A stretch of DNA of 64,000 bases from an uncultured Vampirovibrio sp. (GCA_910577635.1 CAJTNR010000007.1:20485-84484); one strand, 5' to 3'; positions 1 to 8,843 are shown, numbered from the stretch's first letter. Program-made: numbers and translations. The notes: a model not told the origin generated them from the sequence alone.

Positions 1-97
1 GCATTTTGGTTTTTGCTTGTTCATTTTCAAATTTACCAAAAGAAACATTTTTTCTTCCTGATTTACAATAGTTATTACTAATTGGTGATATTCTCAT
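1..97 (-). CDS. Tandem MRISPIS-leader hypothetical, copy A (partial, 3' part off the window)
   Basis: Only the first 32 codons are present and the rest lies left of the window. Bases 1-100 are identical to 601-700, so this is a third tandem copy of the family at 122-697 and 722-1315. The ATG (complement of 95-97) follows an AAGAGGAGAA ribosome site. The protein begins MRISPISNNYCKSGRKNVSF, with the MRIxP leader and SFG motif found on other proteins here. No known domain is recognised and the function is unknown. Confidence 0.75.
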   Translation of the reverse strand, partial: MRISPISNNYCKSGRKNVSFGKFENEQAKTKM

Positions 98-121
98 ATT
101 ATTCTCCTCTTAATTATCAAT

Positions 122-697
122 TTAGTTTTTGTAATACTCCCAAGCCCAACGAGAAGGGTCGGAATGCCGAAGGTCATCTTCAGTATCACTTGACTTTTGT
201 TTAGTTCTTTTTGATTCCATAAAGCCAATTTCTGCTAATTTCATATCCTCATACATATGATGAGGAGCATTATAATAGTCAAAGTCGGCTAAAAAATCAT
301 CTTCGCTTTTATATAGTGCTACCGCTTCTTCGCTTGCAAAGCAAAAGTCTTCGTCATTGTAGTTTCTTTCGTATTTTACAACCATTTCATCAAAAGCTTC
401 TTTATAAGGATGGTTTTCTATTGCACTATCATTTTTAGCTGCATAAAGCACATTATTTTTTAGTTTCACTGTTACATATGGTGTTGTATCAAAAAAGTTG
501 ATAGCATCGTTGCATCTTTTTACGCTTTCTTTATAGCCAGAATCAGGTCTTTTTCTATATTCCTCACTATATCTATCCCACTCAGACATAATAAGCTCGC
601 GCATTTTGGTTTTTGCTTGTTCATTTTCAAATTTACCAAAAGAAACATTTTTTCTTCCTGATTTACAATAGTTATTACTAATTGGTGATATTCTCAT
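122..697 (-). CDS. Tandem MRISPIS-leader hypothetical, copy B (191 aa)
   Basis: I do not recognise this family. The protein is hydrophilic, with no signal peptide or membrane segment. It starts with the MRISPIS leader and NVSFGKFENEQAKTKMREL. A central block (NFFDTTPYVTVKLKNNVLYA) and YNDEDFCFAS are shared almost unchanged with copy C. The C-termini differ more but both end in a W-A-W/WAWD-type aromatic segment. The ATG follows CAAGAGGAGAAA, a good ribosome site. The three copies lie head to tail about 25 nt apart and probably share transcription. The near-identical N-terminal 100 bp and divergent 3' parts suggest recent duplication with continuing conversion. Existence is well supported; function is unknown. 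Confidence 0.8.
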   Translation of the reverse strand: MRISPISNNYCKSGRKNVSFGKFENEQAKTKMRELIMSEWDRYSEEYRKRPDSGYKESVKRCNDAINFFDTTPYVTVKLKNNVLYAAKNDSAIENHPYKEAFDEMVVKYERNYNDEDFCFASEEAVALYKSEDDFLADFDYYNAPHHMYEDMKLAEIGFMESKRTKQKSSDTEDDLRHSDPSRWAWEYYKN

Positions 698-721
698 ATT
701 TTTCTCCTCTTGATTATCAAT

Positions 722-1315
722 TTAGTTTTTTAGATTGTCCCAAGCCCAACCATAAGGGTCGTAACGACGTTCATCTGCAGAATCATAAAAGCTCTTACCC
801 GATGTTTTTGGCTCTTGATGTTTTACTTTTGATTCCATATACCCAATTTCAGCTAATTCAATTTTTTCTTTTATGTCACAAGGGTCGCCACAAGTCTCAA
901 AGGCAGTTAAAAAATTTTTTTCAGTTTTGTATAGTGCTTGAGCTCTTTTACTTGCAAAACAAAAATCTTCATCATTATAGTCTTCTTCACATTTTGCAAT
1001 CATTTCATCAAAAGCTTCTTTATGAGGATGGCTTTCTATTGCACTATCATTTTTAGCTGCATAAAGTACATTATTTTTTAGTTTCACTGTTACATATGGT
1101 GTTGTATCAAAAAAGTTGATAGCATCGTTGCATTCTTTTACGCTTTCTTTAAAACCTGAATGAGGTCTTTTTTTAAACTCATCATCATATTTATCCCATC
1201 TGGACATAATAAGCTCACGCATTTTGGTTTTTGCTTGTTCATTTTCAAATTTACCAAAAGAAACATTTTTTCTTCTTGGTTTGCAATAAGCATTGCTAAT
1301 AGGTGATATTCTCAT
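722..1315 (-). CDS. Tandem MRISPIS-leader hypothetical, copy C (197 aa)
   Basis: Third copy of the tandem family. A longer reading to 1426 is possible, but the start at 1315 aligns exactly with the MRISPIS starts of copies A and B and has AGAGAGAAAA upstream, so I place the start there. The protein is six residues longer than copy B. It keeps the SFGKFENEQAKTKMREL, NNVLYAAKNDSAIE and YNDEDFCFAS blocks but differs in the last third. It has no signal peptide, membrane segment or recognisable domain. It is divergent from uvrC, with 117 bp between the starts. Function is unknown. Confidence 0.75.
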   Translation of the reverse strand: MRISPISNAYCKPRRKNVSFGKFENEQAKTKMRELIMSRWDKYDDEFKKRPHSGFKESVKECNDAINFFDTTPYVTVKLKNNVLYAAKNDSAIESHPHKEAFDEMIAKCEEDYNDEDFCFASKRAQALYKTEKNFLTAFETCGDPCDIKEKIELAEIGYMESKVKHQEPKTSGKSFYDSADERRYDPYGWAWDNLKN

Positions 1316-1432
1316 GAATTTTCTCTCTAAAATACAAATCCTCTCAAGTCTTGGTATTTTAACATAGCACAAAAAATTTAAAAAATCTATTAGAATATTT
1401 AGTTTTGTAAAAGTATGTGTTAACATTTTAAT

Positions 1433-3106
1433 ATGGGTTTTAAAAACGAAAAAATTAAACAGCAGGTTAAGCTGATGCCAAAATTACCCGGGTGTTATCA
1501 GTATTATGATAAGAATAATGAAATTATCTATATTGGTAAGGCAAAAAACCTCTACAACAGAGTGAATAGCTACTTTGTGGGGGATAAAAAGGATTCACCC
1601 AAGCTTCAAGTTATGGTCCCTCAGATTGAGCGTATTGAGTGCATTGTTGTGAACTCGGAAATTGAAGCTTTAATCCTTGAAAACGAGCTGATTAAAAAGC
1701 ACAAACCCAAGTACAATATTCTTTTAAAGGATGATAAAAAATTCCCCTATTTTTTAATTACAAAAGAAGACTACCCAAGAATTCTTGTAGTTAGAAAAGC
1801 AAATAAGAATGCTCTTAAAGGAAAATACTACGGTCCATACACGGATTCAAGAGCAATGTGGGCAACTTTAGAAGTTATTAATAAAATTTTCCCCTTAAAA
1901 AAGTGCAATCATCCTAAATACAAATCAAGACCCTGTTTGTACTATGATATCGGCCAGTGCAGCGCTCCTTGTCAAAAAAAAGTTACAGTTGATCAATACA
2001 AAGAAATTATCAAAGGAGCGGAGCTTTTTCTATCTGGAAAAAGAAAAGAATTAATTAAAACGCTGAAAAAAGAAATGGAAAAAGCAAGTGAAAAACAGGA
2101 TTTTGAGCGCGCTTTGCTTTTTCGAAACAGTATTTTAGATATTGAAAAAACACTTGAAAAACAAAGTGTTGTAATAGAATCGCAGAGTGCTAATTATGAT
2201 TATATCGGGATTGTGAGTTCAAAAAATCTTATCTGTATTTGTATATTGCAAATCCGGCAGGGAAGGCTGATTAATAAAAAGGATTTTTCCTTTAGCCAGA
2301 TTCTTGATGATTCAAAAAATCTTGATGAAATTATTCAAAGCACAATAAGGGAATATTATATTATTCTAAATGATGAGCAGATTCCTGATAGAATAATTCT
2401 TGAGGAAACTTTTAAGGATATCGATATCTATCGAAAATGGCTCTCTTTAAGACTTAATAAAGAAGTTTCAATTATAAAAGCAACGACTAAAAAAGATAAA
2501 GAACTGCTTTTATTGGCTCAAAAAAACGCGAATTATAATTTAGAGCAAATAAAGCTCAAAGAATTAGCGAATATTCAAAATGATTATAATGAAATTGGGT
2601 GTTATCTTCAAGAAAAGCTTAAATTGACAACTTTTCCCCACACAATTGAATGTTACGATATTTCCCACATTCAAGGGACAAATACTGTTGCTTCAGGGGT
2701 ATTTTTTGAAAACGGCCAGCCGAAAAAATCGAAGTATCGAAAGTATAAGCTAAAAACAATTGAAAAAGGCGAAGTGGATGATTTTAAGTCAATGAGAGAA
2801 ATTCTTACAAGAAGATTCAAAAGAATTAAGAATAATCAAATCCCCCCGCCGGATTTAATTATAATTGACGGAGGAAAGGGGCAGTTGTCTGCTGTTATTG
2901 GTATTCTTAATGAGTTTGATTTAAAGCTCAATATTGTTTCTTTAGCAAAAAGAGAAGAAGAGGTTTTTTTACCCCATCAAAAAAACCCTGTAATTCTTGC
3001 GCAAAACTCAGCAGCGCTTCATCTATTCCAAAGGATTAGAGATGAAGCCCACAGGTTTGCAATTACTTTCCATAGACAGCAGAGAAGCAAAACTATGCTT
3101 GAATAA
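1433..3106 (+). CDS. uvrC: UvrABC system protein C (excinuclease), C-terminal HhH domain absent
   Basis: This is the nuclease of nucleotide excision repair, which makes both incisions around a lesion marked by UvrB. Seen: GIY-YIG domain at the N-terminus (GCY at 20-22, YIGKAKNL from 33), a four-cysteine cluster site (C158, C168, C176, C180), a UVR motif around 200-240 for UvrB contact, and an RNase H-like domain with YDIS, IIDGGKGQ and DEAHRF carrying the D-D-H triad. The protein stops at HRQQRSKTMLE (557 aa). Most UvrC proteins continue there into a helix-hairpin-helix domain of about 50 residues, which is missing. No frameshifted remnant fits before the tRNA. There is no clear Shine-Dalgarno, and TAACAT lies 6 nt before the ATG. 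uvrB lies 2.6 kb downstream. Confidence 0.93.
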   Translation: MGFKNEKIKQQVKLMPKLPGCYQYYDKNNEIIYIGKAKNLYNRVNSYFVGDKKDSPKLQVMVPQIERIECIVVNSEIEALILENELIKKHKPKYNILLKDDKKFPYFLITKEDYPRILVVRKANKNALKGKYYGPYTDSRAMWATLEVINKIFPLKKCNHPKYKSRPCLYYDIGQCSAPCQKKVTVDQYKEIIKGAELFLSGKRKELIKTLKKEMEKASEKQDFERALLFRNSILDIEKTLEKQSVVIESQSANYDYIGIVSSKNLICICILQIRQGRLINKKDFSFSQILDDSKNLDEIIQSTIREYYIILNDEQIPDRIILEETFKDIDIYRKWLSLRLNKEVSIIKATTKKDKELLLLAQKNANYNLEQIKLKELANIQNDYNEIGCYLQEKLKLTTFPHTIECYDISHIQGTNTVASGVFFENGQPKKSKYRKYKLKTIEKGEVDDFKSMREILTRRFKRIKNNQIPPPDLIIIDGGKGQLSAVIGILNEFDLKLNIVSLAKREEEVFLPHQKNPVILAQNSAALHLFQRIRDEAHRFAITFHRQQRSKTMLE

Positions 3107-3118
3107 TATAACAGGAGC

Positions 3119-3146
3119 TTGACAATATTTCTTTATCTTATAGGAT
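3119..3146 (+). promoter_or_regulatory. Probable sigma-70 promoter of tRNA-Cys
   Basis: A perfect TTGACA (3119-3124) is followed after 16 bp by TAGGAT (3141-3146). GATAAT (3144-3149) is an alternative -10. The predicted start is about 15 nt before the mature tRNA, and the element lies just after uvrC. Confidence 0.55.
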
Positions 3147-3167
3147 AATAATATAAACCTTTTTCAA

Positions 3168-3239
3168 GGCGACATGGCCAAGTGGTAAGGCAGGAGCCTG
3201 CAAAGCTCTTATCCCCCAGTTCGAATCTGGGTGTCGCCT
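3168..3239 (+). tRNA. tRNA-Cys (anticodon GCA)
   Basis: A full 72 nt cloverleaf can be folded. The acceptor stem is GGCGACA/TGTCGCC, the D stem GCC/GGC, the anticodon stem GGAGC/GCTCT with loop CTGCAAA (anticodon GCA), and the T stem CCCAG/CTGGG with TTCGAAT. The discriminator is T73, the base that identifies cysteine tRNAs. The CCA end is not encoded. A T-rich run follows and may end transcription. Confidence 0.96.
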
Positions 3240-3273
3240 TTTTTTTATTGCATAATTTTAATTTCTTACTATT

Positions 3274-4674
3274 TTATTGAAGTAAATTTTTCATAATTTG
3301 ACCTGCGTCTTGTTCAACAATTTTTGCGGGGTATCCTGCATGGTGAATTTTAGGCAGCAGCCACTTTGCATCACACTCAACAAAATTGGGGTTGTTGTCA
3401 TCTGTATCAACGCAAATAAACTTGGTTTGTCCGTTTTTGTCTTTTTTATAGTCAACAATTGTAATTTCGTGTCCGTTTATAACTTTATTGGCTTTACCAT
3501 CTACAATCGGGTTGTAGTGTTCGCTTTTTGTGTTTCCTGCGGTTTCGTTTGTTAAAACATAACCAAGGATTACATCTTCACCTGAATCAATCGTATCTGT
3601 TATGTGTTTTTCAATTTTATCAAAAGAACAATTGTATCCGACTAAGTTTTGCTCATCATCAAGCTGTTGATAAACAAGAGAGGTAATTTCTTTGTTTTTT
3701 ATTAAAGATTCGACAAAAGTTTTTTCAATTTCAATCAGTCCCTGAGAACTTGAGTTAAATTCTCCTCCTCTTTCGTCTGTTAAAGAATCATAAGTATTCT
3801 GAGAACCCAGCTGCATAATTGCACTCTGGACTAAAACATCAGCGATATTTCTCTCGCCTAAATCCCAGTGGTCGTTTTGGATTTTTGCTCTAATTAAAGC
3901 TCCTTTATCAATAGGAATGTGAATTTTCCACTTATCAAAGCTAAAAGACCCTTCTCTTTTTGCTCCTAATAAATTAAGAATTTCAATTGCTTCAAGTTTG
4001 TTTGAGGAAATTGAATTAACATCAACATTTAAATACAGCTTTTCATCATTTGAGGATAACTTGGAAACCCAGCGCGCAAACTCAGCCGGATATTTATCTG
4101 CAAGATTAACTTCATTAGAAGCAGCAGCACAGGTTCCTGATGCTGTTACATCCATTAATTGAGGGTTTTTCTTAACAGGATGATTGTCATCTAGTTGTGA
4201 TAGAATTTTATCAATTTCAACTTGCGGAATATCGCCAAAAGTCTGGCTTACAATTCTTGGATTGATTGTAGTATCAAGAATATTGGAAATGATTTTCCTT
4301 GAATCCAGCCCTTGCGCTCTTGGCTTAGTTGCAATGTCATACAAATTATTAAGCATAGTACTTGAATCATTGGATTGATTCGATAGGAGTTTTCCTGTTT
4401 TTAAGAGTATATCAAGCTGTTTATTAGCACTTAGACCAAAAGAATTTTCACTCAAGGGAAAATCTTTTAATAAATTAACCAGATAAATATACTTAATAGC
4501 ATCGTTTTTGGAAAGTTTTGTGTTAATTGGTGCAATTGCAGTATTTGCACTTGATAAGGAATATTGTACAGGGTGGTTAGTCTGATTAATTTTATTATCA
4601 GATGTTTTTTTGGAAAAATTGGTTTTAATTATTGGTTTATAACCTATTCCAACACTTTGTAACATATTAGACAA
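3274..4674 (-). CDS. Hypothetical protein with possible papain-like cysteine-peptidase core (466 aa)
   Basis: I do not recognise the family with certainty. The N-terminal 150 residues are polar and low in complexity, without a signal peptide. The C-terminal two thirds look folded. SGTCAAASNEVNLA puts C182 in a small-residue context, INGHEITIVDY gives H402, and FICVDTDDNN gives D423. The order Cys-His-Asp and the GHEITIVDY phrase (compare GHAMTIVGY in papain-type enzymes) suggest a cysteine peptidase or related fold, but this is inference from motifs only. Near the start it has IKTNFSKKTS, like the SF/NF-K motif of other leader proteins here. It is divergent from kdsD, with 98 bp between the starts. 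Confidence 0.55.
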   Translation of the reverse strand: MSNMLQSVGIGYKPIIKTNFSKKTSDNKINQTNHPVQYSLSSANTAIAPINTKLSKNDAIKYIYLVNLLKDFPLSENSFGLSANKQLDILLKTGKLLSNQSNDSSTMLNNLYDIATKPRAQGLDSRKIISNILDTTINPRIVSQTFGDIPQVEIDKILSQLDDNHPVKKNPQLMDVTASGTCAAASNEVNLADKYPAEFARWVSKLSSNDEKLYLNVDVNSISSNKLEAIEILNLLGAKREGSFSFDKWKIHIPIDKGALIRAKIQNDHWDLGERNIADVLVQSAIMQLGSQNTYDSLTDERGGEFNSSSQGLIEIEKTFVESLIKNKEITSLVYQQLDDEQNLVGYNCSFDKIEKHITDTIDSGEDVILGYVLTNETAGNTKSEHYNPIVDGKANKVINGHEITIVDYKKDKNGQTKFICVDTDDNNPNFVECDAKWLLPKIHHAGYPAKIVEQDAGQIMKNLLQ

Positions 4675-4716
4675 AACCTTCCTGTTACAATAATAAAAAC
4701 AAGAAAATAAAAATAA

Positions 4717-4745
4717 TTGATATTTTTTTTCAATTATATTAACAT
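4717..4745 (+). promoter_or_regulatory. Possible promoter of kdsD
   Basis: TTGATA (4717-4722), a 17 bp spacer and TAACAT (4740-4745) lie 27 nt before the kdsD start in a very AT-rich divergent region. The fit is moderate, and such matches arise easily by chance at this base composition. Confidence 0.35.
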
Positions 4746-4772
4746 ATTTTTATATATTGGGAAAATTTATTA

Positions 4773-5741
4773 ATGATTAACAAACTCCAGAATTTAGATA
4801 TTGTAAATGCAATTCATACTATTGATTGTGAGATTAGTGCAATTAATGAACTTAAAAATTTACTTGATGATAATTTATCTAAAACCCTTGATTTAATTGA
4901 AAATACAAAAGGAAGGGTAATTCTATCCGGCATGGGTAAATCCGGTCATATTGCAAAAAAAATTGCAGCTTCACTTGCTTCAACAGGAACTCCTTCTTTT
5001 TTCCTGCATCCAGCTGAAGCAAGCCACGGAGATTTAGGGATGGTGACATCTGATGATTTAATAATTGCAATATCTAATAGCGGTGAATCAAAAGAATTGA
5101 TTGATATTCTTAATTATTCAAAAAGATTTGATATTAAACTTGTTGCAATAACTAAAAATCCTGATAGTTCTTTAGCTAAAGCCGGAGATATTGTTCTTAA
5201 GCTTCCAAATTCAAAAGAAGCTTGCCCTTTAGGTCTTGCCCCGACTTCTTCAACTACTGCAACGTTAGTTTTAGGGGATATTATAACTGTTGGAATGATT
5301 GAAAGACGAGGTTTTTCAAAAGCCCAATTCAACCAAAGACACCCTGGAGGGAAACTTGGATCAATATTGCAAAAAGTTAAGGATTTAATGCATTCAGGTA
5401 GTGATATGCCTTTGTTGAGCGAGAATGCTTTGTTTGATGAAATTATTCTTGAGATGACTTCTAAGCGTCTTGGCTGCGTTGGTTTTGTAAATGAAAAAGG
5501 GGAATTGTCAGGAATGCTTACAGACGGTGACTTAAGGAGATGCTTAAAGTCTGACCTAAAAAACTCAAAAGCCTGTGAAATTATGACAAAAAACCCAATT
5601 ACGGTAGAAAAAGAAATGTTTGCAGCGCAGGCAATAAAAATTATGAATGATAAAAAAATTACAAATATTTTTGTTGTTGAAAACAAAAAACCAATCGGCG
5701 CTATTCATATCCACGACCTTTTAAAACAAGGCGTTGCGTGA
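4773..5741 (+). CDS. kdsD: Arabinose-5-phosphate isomerase (KpsF/GutQ family)
   Basis: Converts ribulose-5-phosphate to arabinose-5-phosphate, the first committed step to Kdo, the inner-core sugar of LPS. Seen: an N-terminal SIS domain with GMGKSGHIAKKIAASLASTG and the phrases HGDLGMV and SNSGES, then a conserved GLAPTSSTTA stretch, then two CBS motifs in the C-terminal third (from LMHSGSDMP and from IMTKNPITVEK). The 322 aa length is normal for the family. The next Kdo gene here, kdsB, is 57 kb away, so the pathway is dispersed. It converges on uvrB with 6 bp between the stops. Confidence 0.93.
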   Translation: MINKLQNLDIVNAIHTIDCEISAINELKNLLDDNLSKTLDLIENTKGRVILSGMGKSGHIAKKIAASLASTGTPSFFLHPAEASHGDLGMVTSDDLIIAISNSGESKELIDILNYSKRFDIKLVAITKNPDSSLAKAGDIVLKLPNSKEACPLGLAPTSSTTATLVLGDIITVGMIERRGFSKAQFNQRHPGGKLGSILQKVKDLMHSGSDMPLLSENALFDEIILEMTSKRLGCVGFVNEKGELSGMLTDGDLRRCLKSDLKNSKACEIMTKNPITVEKEMFAAQAIKIMNDKKITNIFVVENKKPIGAIHIHDLLKQGVA

Positions 5742-5747
5742 AAAAAG

Positions 5748-7733
5748 CTAAAGCAGGCTTTTAATTTTTTTAATTTCATCCCTTAATTGAATTGCACGTT
5801 CAAAATCAAGCAGTTTAGCAGCTTTATGCATATCTTTTTCAAGTTTATCCAATAGTTTAGGTAAATTCTTTTTATCGACATTGAGCTCAACCATTTGCTC
5901 GGCTACAACATCCTCAATGCTTCTGTAGCTTTGAACTAATGACAGCAAATTATTCTCAATTGATTTTTTAATTGTTTTTGGGGTGATATTATGCTCTTTA
6001 TTGTAGTTTTGCTGAATCTCTCTTCTTCTTTTTGTTTCAGATAGGGCAAGGTTCATTGAATCTGTAATTTTATCAGCATACATAATTACTCTTCCCTGTG
6101 CATTTCTAGCGCTTCTTCCTATTGTTTGAATTAAGGAAGTTTCGCATCTTAAAAACCCTTCTTTATCAGCATCCATAATAGCAACTAAAGAAACCTCGGG
6201 AATATCCAATCCTTCACGCAAAAGGTTAACACCGACTAAAATATCGAACTCACCAAGTCTTAAATCACGAAGGATTTCAACACGCTCTAAGGATTTAACC
6301 TCACTATGCAGGTATCGAACCCTTAAGCCTTGATTTTGAAGATAGGTTGATAATTCTTCTGCCATTTTTTTAGTTAGAGTTGTAATTAAAACCCTTTCTT
6401 TTTTATTAACAACCTTGTTTATTTCCTCAATTAAATCCTGAACTTGACCGATTGTAGGACGAACATCAATTTGAGGGTCTAAAAGTCCTGTGGGTCTTAT
6501 TATTTGTTCAACAATTTGAGCACTTTGTTTTTTTTCAAAATCCGAAGGTGTTGCTGATATAAAAATCTTTTGATTGATTTTTGAATAAAACTCATCAAAA
6601 GTCAAAGGTCTATTATCAACAGCACAAGGGAGCCTAAAGCCAAAATCGACTAAAGTATCTTTTCTTGCTCTATCTCCAAAAGACATTCCCTTAAGCTGGG
6701 GGATTGTTACGTGGGATTCGTCTATAACAACCAGAAAATCATCTCCAAAGTAGTCAAGTAAAGTTGCAGGAGGAGTTCCCGGTGCTCTTCTTTCAATTAT
6801 TCTTGAATAATTTTCAATTCCTGAACAATAGCCCATTTCTTTAATCATTTCAATGTCATAATTGACACGCTGGGATAGCCTTTGAGCTTCAACAATTTTA
6901 TTAGCGTTTTTTAGCTCAACCAATCTATCATTAAGTTCTTTTCTAATTAAATCGAGGGTTTCATCCACCTGTTCATCATAGGACAAGTAATGAACTGCAG
7001 GATAAATTACAATTTCAGCTGGTTTTTCAAGAATTTCACCAGTTACACTATCAATTTTTGTTATTGATTCAATTTCATCTCCAAAAAAGGATATTCGATA
7101 AATTGTTTTTTCAAAACTCGGCATAATTTCAACAACATCACCCCGGGCTCGAAAAGTCGAGCGTTTGAGCTCAATATCGTTTCTTTCATAGCGAACTCCA
7201 ACCAAATATGTTAATAAATCTTTTCTTGTAATTTCCTGCCCTACAACAAGCGTAACTGTTCCTCGAAAGTAGTTTTCAGGCAAACCCAAGCCATAAATGC
7301 AGCTGACAGATGCAACAACAATAACATCGTTTCTTTCATACAAACTTCTTGTCGTGTTGTGTCTCAGCCTATCGATTTCATCATTAATCGTTGCTGATTT
7401 TTCAATAAAAGTATCGGTTCTTGGAATATATGCTTCCGGCTGATAGTAATCGTAGTAGGAAATGAAGTATTCAACAGCGTTATTAGGAAACAACTCTTTA
7501 AATTCATTATAAAGCTGTGCAGCCAGAGTCTTATTGTGCGCAATAACAAGAGTCGGTTTTTGAATTCTTTCAATGACATTTGCAATTGTAAAAGTTTTCC
7601 CAGACCCTGTAACACCAAGAAGGGTTTGAGAATCCATTCCTTCTTGCAATCCTTTGGTTAATGCTTGAATTGCTTTTGGCTGATCTCCTTGGGGTTTAAA
7701 ATCAGATTTTATTGCAAATTTATTGTATTTCAT
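5748..7733 (-). CDS. uvrB: UvrABC system protein B (excinuclease helicase subunit)
   Basis: Damage-verifying, ATP-driven subunit of nucleotide excision repair. It is loaded by UvrA and then recruits UvrC. Seen: Walker A GVTGSGKT near residue 40, the beta-hairpin region with YYDYYQPEAYIP around 95-105, DESH (motif II), FISATPSDFE (motif III), the C-terminal helicase motifs GVNLLREGLDIPEV and QTIGRSARN, and a UVR motif at the extreme C-terminus (KAAKLLDFERAIQLRDEI). All domains are present at the normal length of 661 aa. There is no Shine-Dalgarno. TAAAAT ends 6 nt before the ATG, suggesting a leaderless mRNA. Confidence 0.97.
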   Translation of the reverse strand: MKYNKFAIKSDFKPQGDQPKAIQALTKGLQEGMDSQTLLGVTGSGKTFTIANVIERIQKPTLVIAHNKTLAAQLYNEFKELFPNNAVEYFISYYDYYQPEAYIPRTDTFIEKSATINDEIDRLRHNTTRSLYERNDVIVVASVSCIYGLGLPENYFRGTVTLVVGQEITRKDLLTYLVGVRYERNDIELKRSTFRARGDVVEIMPSFEKTIYRISFFGDEIESITKIDSVTGEILEKPAEIVIYPAVHYLSYDEQVDETLDLIRKELNDRLVELKNANKIVEAQRLSQRVNYDIEMIKEMGYCSGIENYSRIIERRAPGTPPATLLDYFGDDFLVVIDESHVTIPQLKGMSFGDRARKDTLVDFGFRLPCAVDNRPLTFDEFYSKINQKIFISATPSDFEKKQSAQIVEQIIRPTGLLDPQIDVRPTIGQVQDLIEEINKVVNKKERVLITTLTKKMAEELSTYLQNQGLRVRYLHSEVKSLERVEILRDLRLGEFDILVGVNLLREGLDIPEVSLVAIMDADKEGFLRCETSLIQTIGRSARNAQGRVIMYADKITDSMNLALSETKRRREIQQNYNKEHNITPKTIKKSIENNLLSLVQSYRSIEDVVAEQMVELNVDKKNLPKLLDKLEKDMHKAAKLLDFERAIQLRDEIKKIKSLL

Positions 7734-7783
7734 AGTAAAATTTTATCATAAAGAAAGACAAGTTTTTATAATTATAAGTTTTA

Positions 7784-7789
7784 TATAAT
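7784..7789 (+). promoter_or_regulatory. -10 box directly before the kinase-like gene (leaderless layout)
   Basis: TATAAT ends 4 nt before the ATG at 7794, and no ribosome site is present. The usual transcription start would fall at or next to the A of the ATG. The same arrangement is copied at 8870-8883 before the second kinase-like gene. No convincing -35 box is seen. Confidence 0.5.
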
Positions 7790-7793
7790 TACT

Positions 7794-8843
7794 ATGAGAA
7801 TAGCTCCTTTAAGTTTTGGCTTTAAAAATACAATTCAAAAATTACATACCAATAATTCGCAATTAAGTTTTAAAAATCTGCAATATGATGTTTTTGACAA
7901 GAAAAAGAATCCGCCTCTTGTTGAAGAGCTGCTTGTTGCTGCAGATAAACAAAAAATTACGGGAAATGATAAAGAAAAAGTTATTGCACTTTTAAAATAT
8001 GCTCTCGTTGGCAAAAAAATAGGAAAAGGCTCGGAAGGAAAGGCATATTTAATTCCTGATACTGATTTAGTTATAAAAATTTTTAAAAAAAATCAAGATA
8101 ATGAAATTATAATGCCTAAGTGCGATTTAACCGCAACCGAACAAAGCAGGGATATTTTAGCGCTAGGGAGCAATTATGAAATTACAAGATTTAATAAAGG
8201 GATAATTCAAAAACGAGATTTTGACAAAAAACAAAAAAAAGCTTACGATTTTCTGATTTTTAACTTAGAACAAAGCGCATATGATGATTATTTAAAAACA
8301 ATCGGAGATAAACATTCAAGAGGAATTTTTTTTGATACATTGGGATACAATGTTGTAGTTAATGTTGATGATAAGAAATTTAACCCTATTGACTTATCAG
8401 ATGAACCGTACTGCACAAGCTATTATTACGAAACAGACGGGATGACAGGGTGCAAAATTAACCCTGCTGACTGTTTTGCAAAAAGTTTAGGAATAGATGT
8501 AAACAATCCTGACGGAAATAAATTTGTTGCAAAAGTTTTTAAAGCAATTGCAAAAGATTGTAAATATTTTCCATATTTTACATACTGCACAAGACCATTA
8601 GAAGGTTTTGATAACATAAATAATTATAAAGTTTATCGTAGTTTGTATAATATGTTGATATCTTTACATCAGCAAAAAATAAAACTTTATAATGAGGGTT
8701 TAAGCGAAGAGAAGATACAAAAAACACTTAAGAAAAATATTGATGGTTTTATTAATTTAATTGACAATAGAATATTCCAAACGCAGGATTTGTCTAAAAA
8801 ATATCTTAAGCATCTTGAAAATATTATTACTCAAAAATCTTAA
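7794..8843 (+). CDS. Kinase-like protein 1 with MRIxP leader (349 aa)
   Basis: Not a family I can name. The N-terminus is MRIAPLSFGFKN followed by a second motif LSFKNLQ, matching the leader on other proteins here. From residue 70 it resembles a small protein or aminoglycoside-type kinase. A glycine-rich loop (KKIGKGSEGKAYLI, 74-87) is followed by K95 in LVIKIF, a D-x4-N catalytic-loop-like segment (D181 to N186 in FFDTLGYN), and PID (D200) at the place of a metal-binding aspartate. CKYFPYFTYC near 260 is also found in the neighbour at 9017. It has no signal peptide or membrane segment. The adjacent paralog shows tandem duplication. Kinase activity is inferred from motifs, and the substrate is unknown. 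Confidence 0.7.
   Translation: MRIAPLSFGFKNTIQKLHTNNSQLSFKNLQYDVFDKKKNPPLVEELLVAADKQKITGNDKEKVIALLKYALVGKKIGKGSEGKAYLIPDTDLVIKIFKKNQDNEIIMPKCDLTATEQSRDILALGSNYEITRFNKGIIQKRDFDKKQKKAYDFLIFNLEQSAYDDYLKTIGDKHSRGIFFDTLGYNVVVNVDDKKFNPIDLSDEPYCTSYYYETDGMTGCKINPADCFAKSLGIDVNNPDGNKFVAKVFKAIAKDCKYFPYFTYCTRPLEGFDNINNYKVYRSLYNMLISLHQQKIKLYNEGLSEEKIQKTLKKNIDGFINLIDNRIFQTQDLSKKYLKHLENIITQKS

Larger units (their letters stand above)
1..1315 (-). repeat. Tandem gene repeat (about 600 bp unit, at least 2.2 units)
   Basis: Three head-to-tail units are visible. Offsets are 600 bp between copies A and B and about 618 bp between B and C, the difference being an 18 bp in-frame length change. The 5' 100 bp of each gene and a central block of roughly 120 bp (around 425-535 and 1040-1135) are nearly identical, while the stretches between them differ. 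The array may continue left of the window. Confidence 0.85.

Noticed and set aside
682..1056. Plus-strand 124-codon frame over the tandem family
   Set aside because: It lies wholly within the coding strand's complement of copy C, has odd composition (F, L, H, Q) and no ribosome site; a shadow frame.
722..1426. Longer version of tandem copy C beginning at 1426
   Set aside because: The additional 37 residues have no match in copies A and B, while the ATG at 1315 aligns exactly with their starts.
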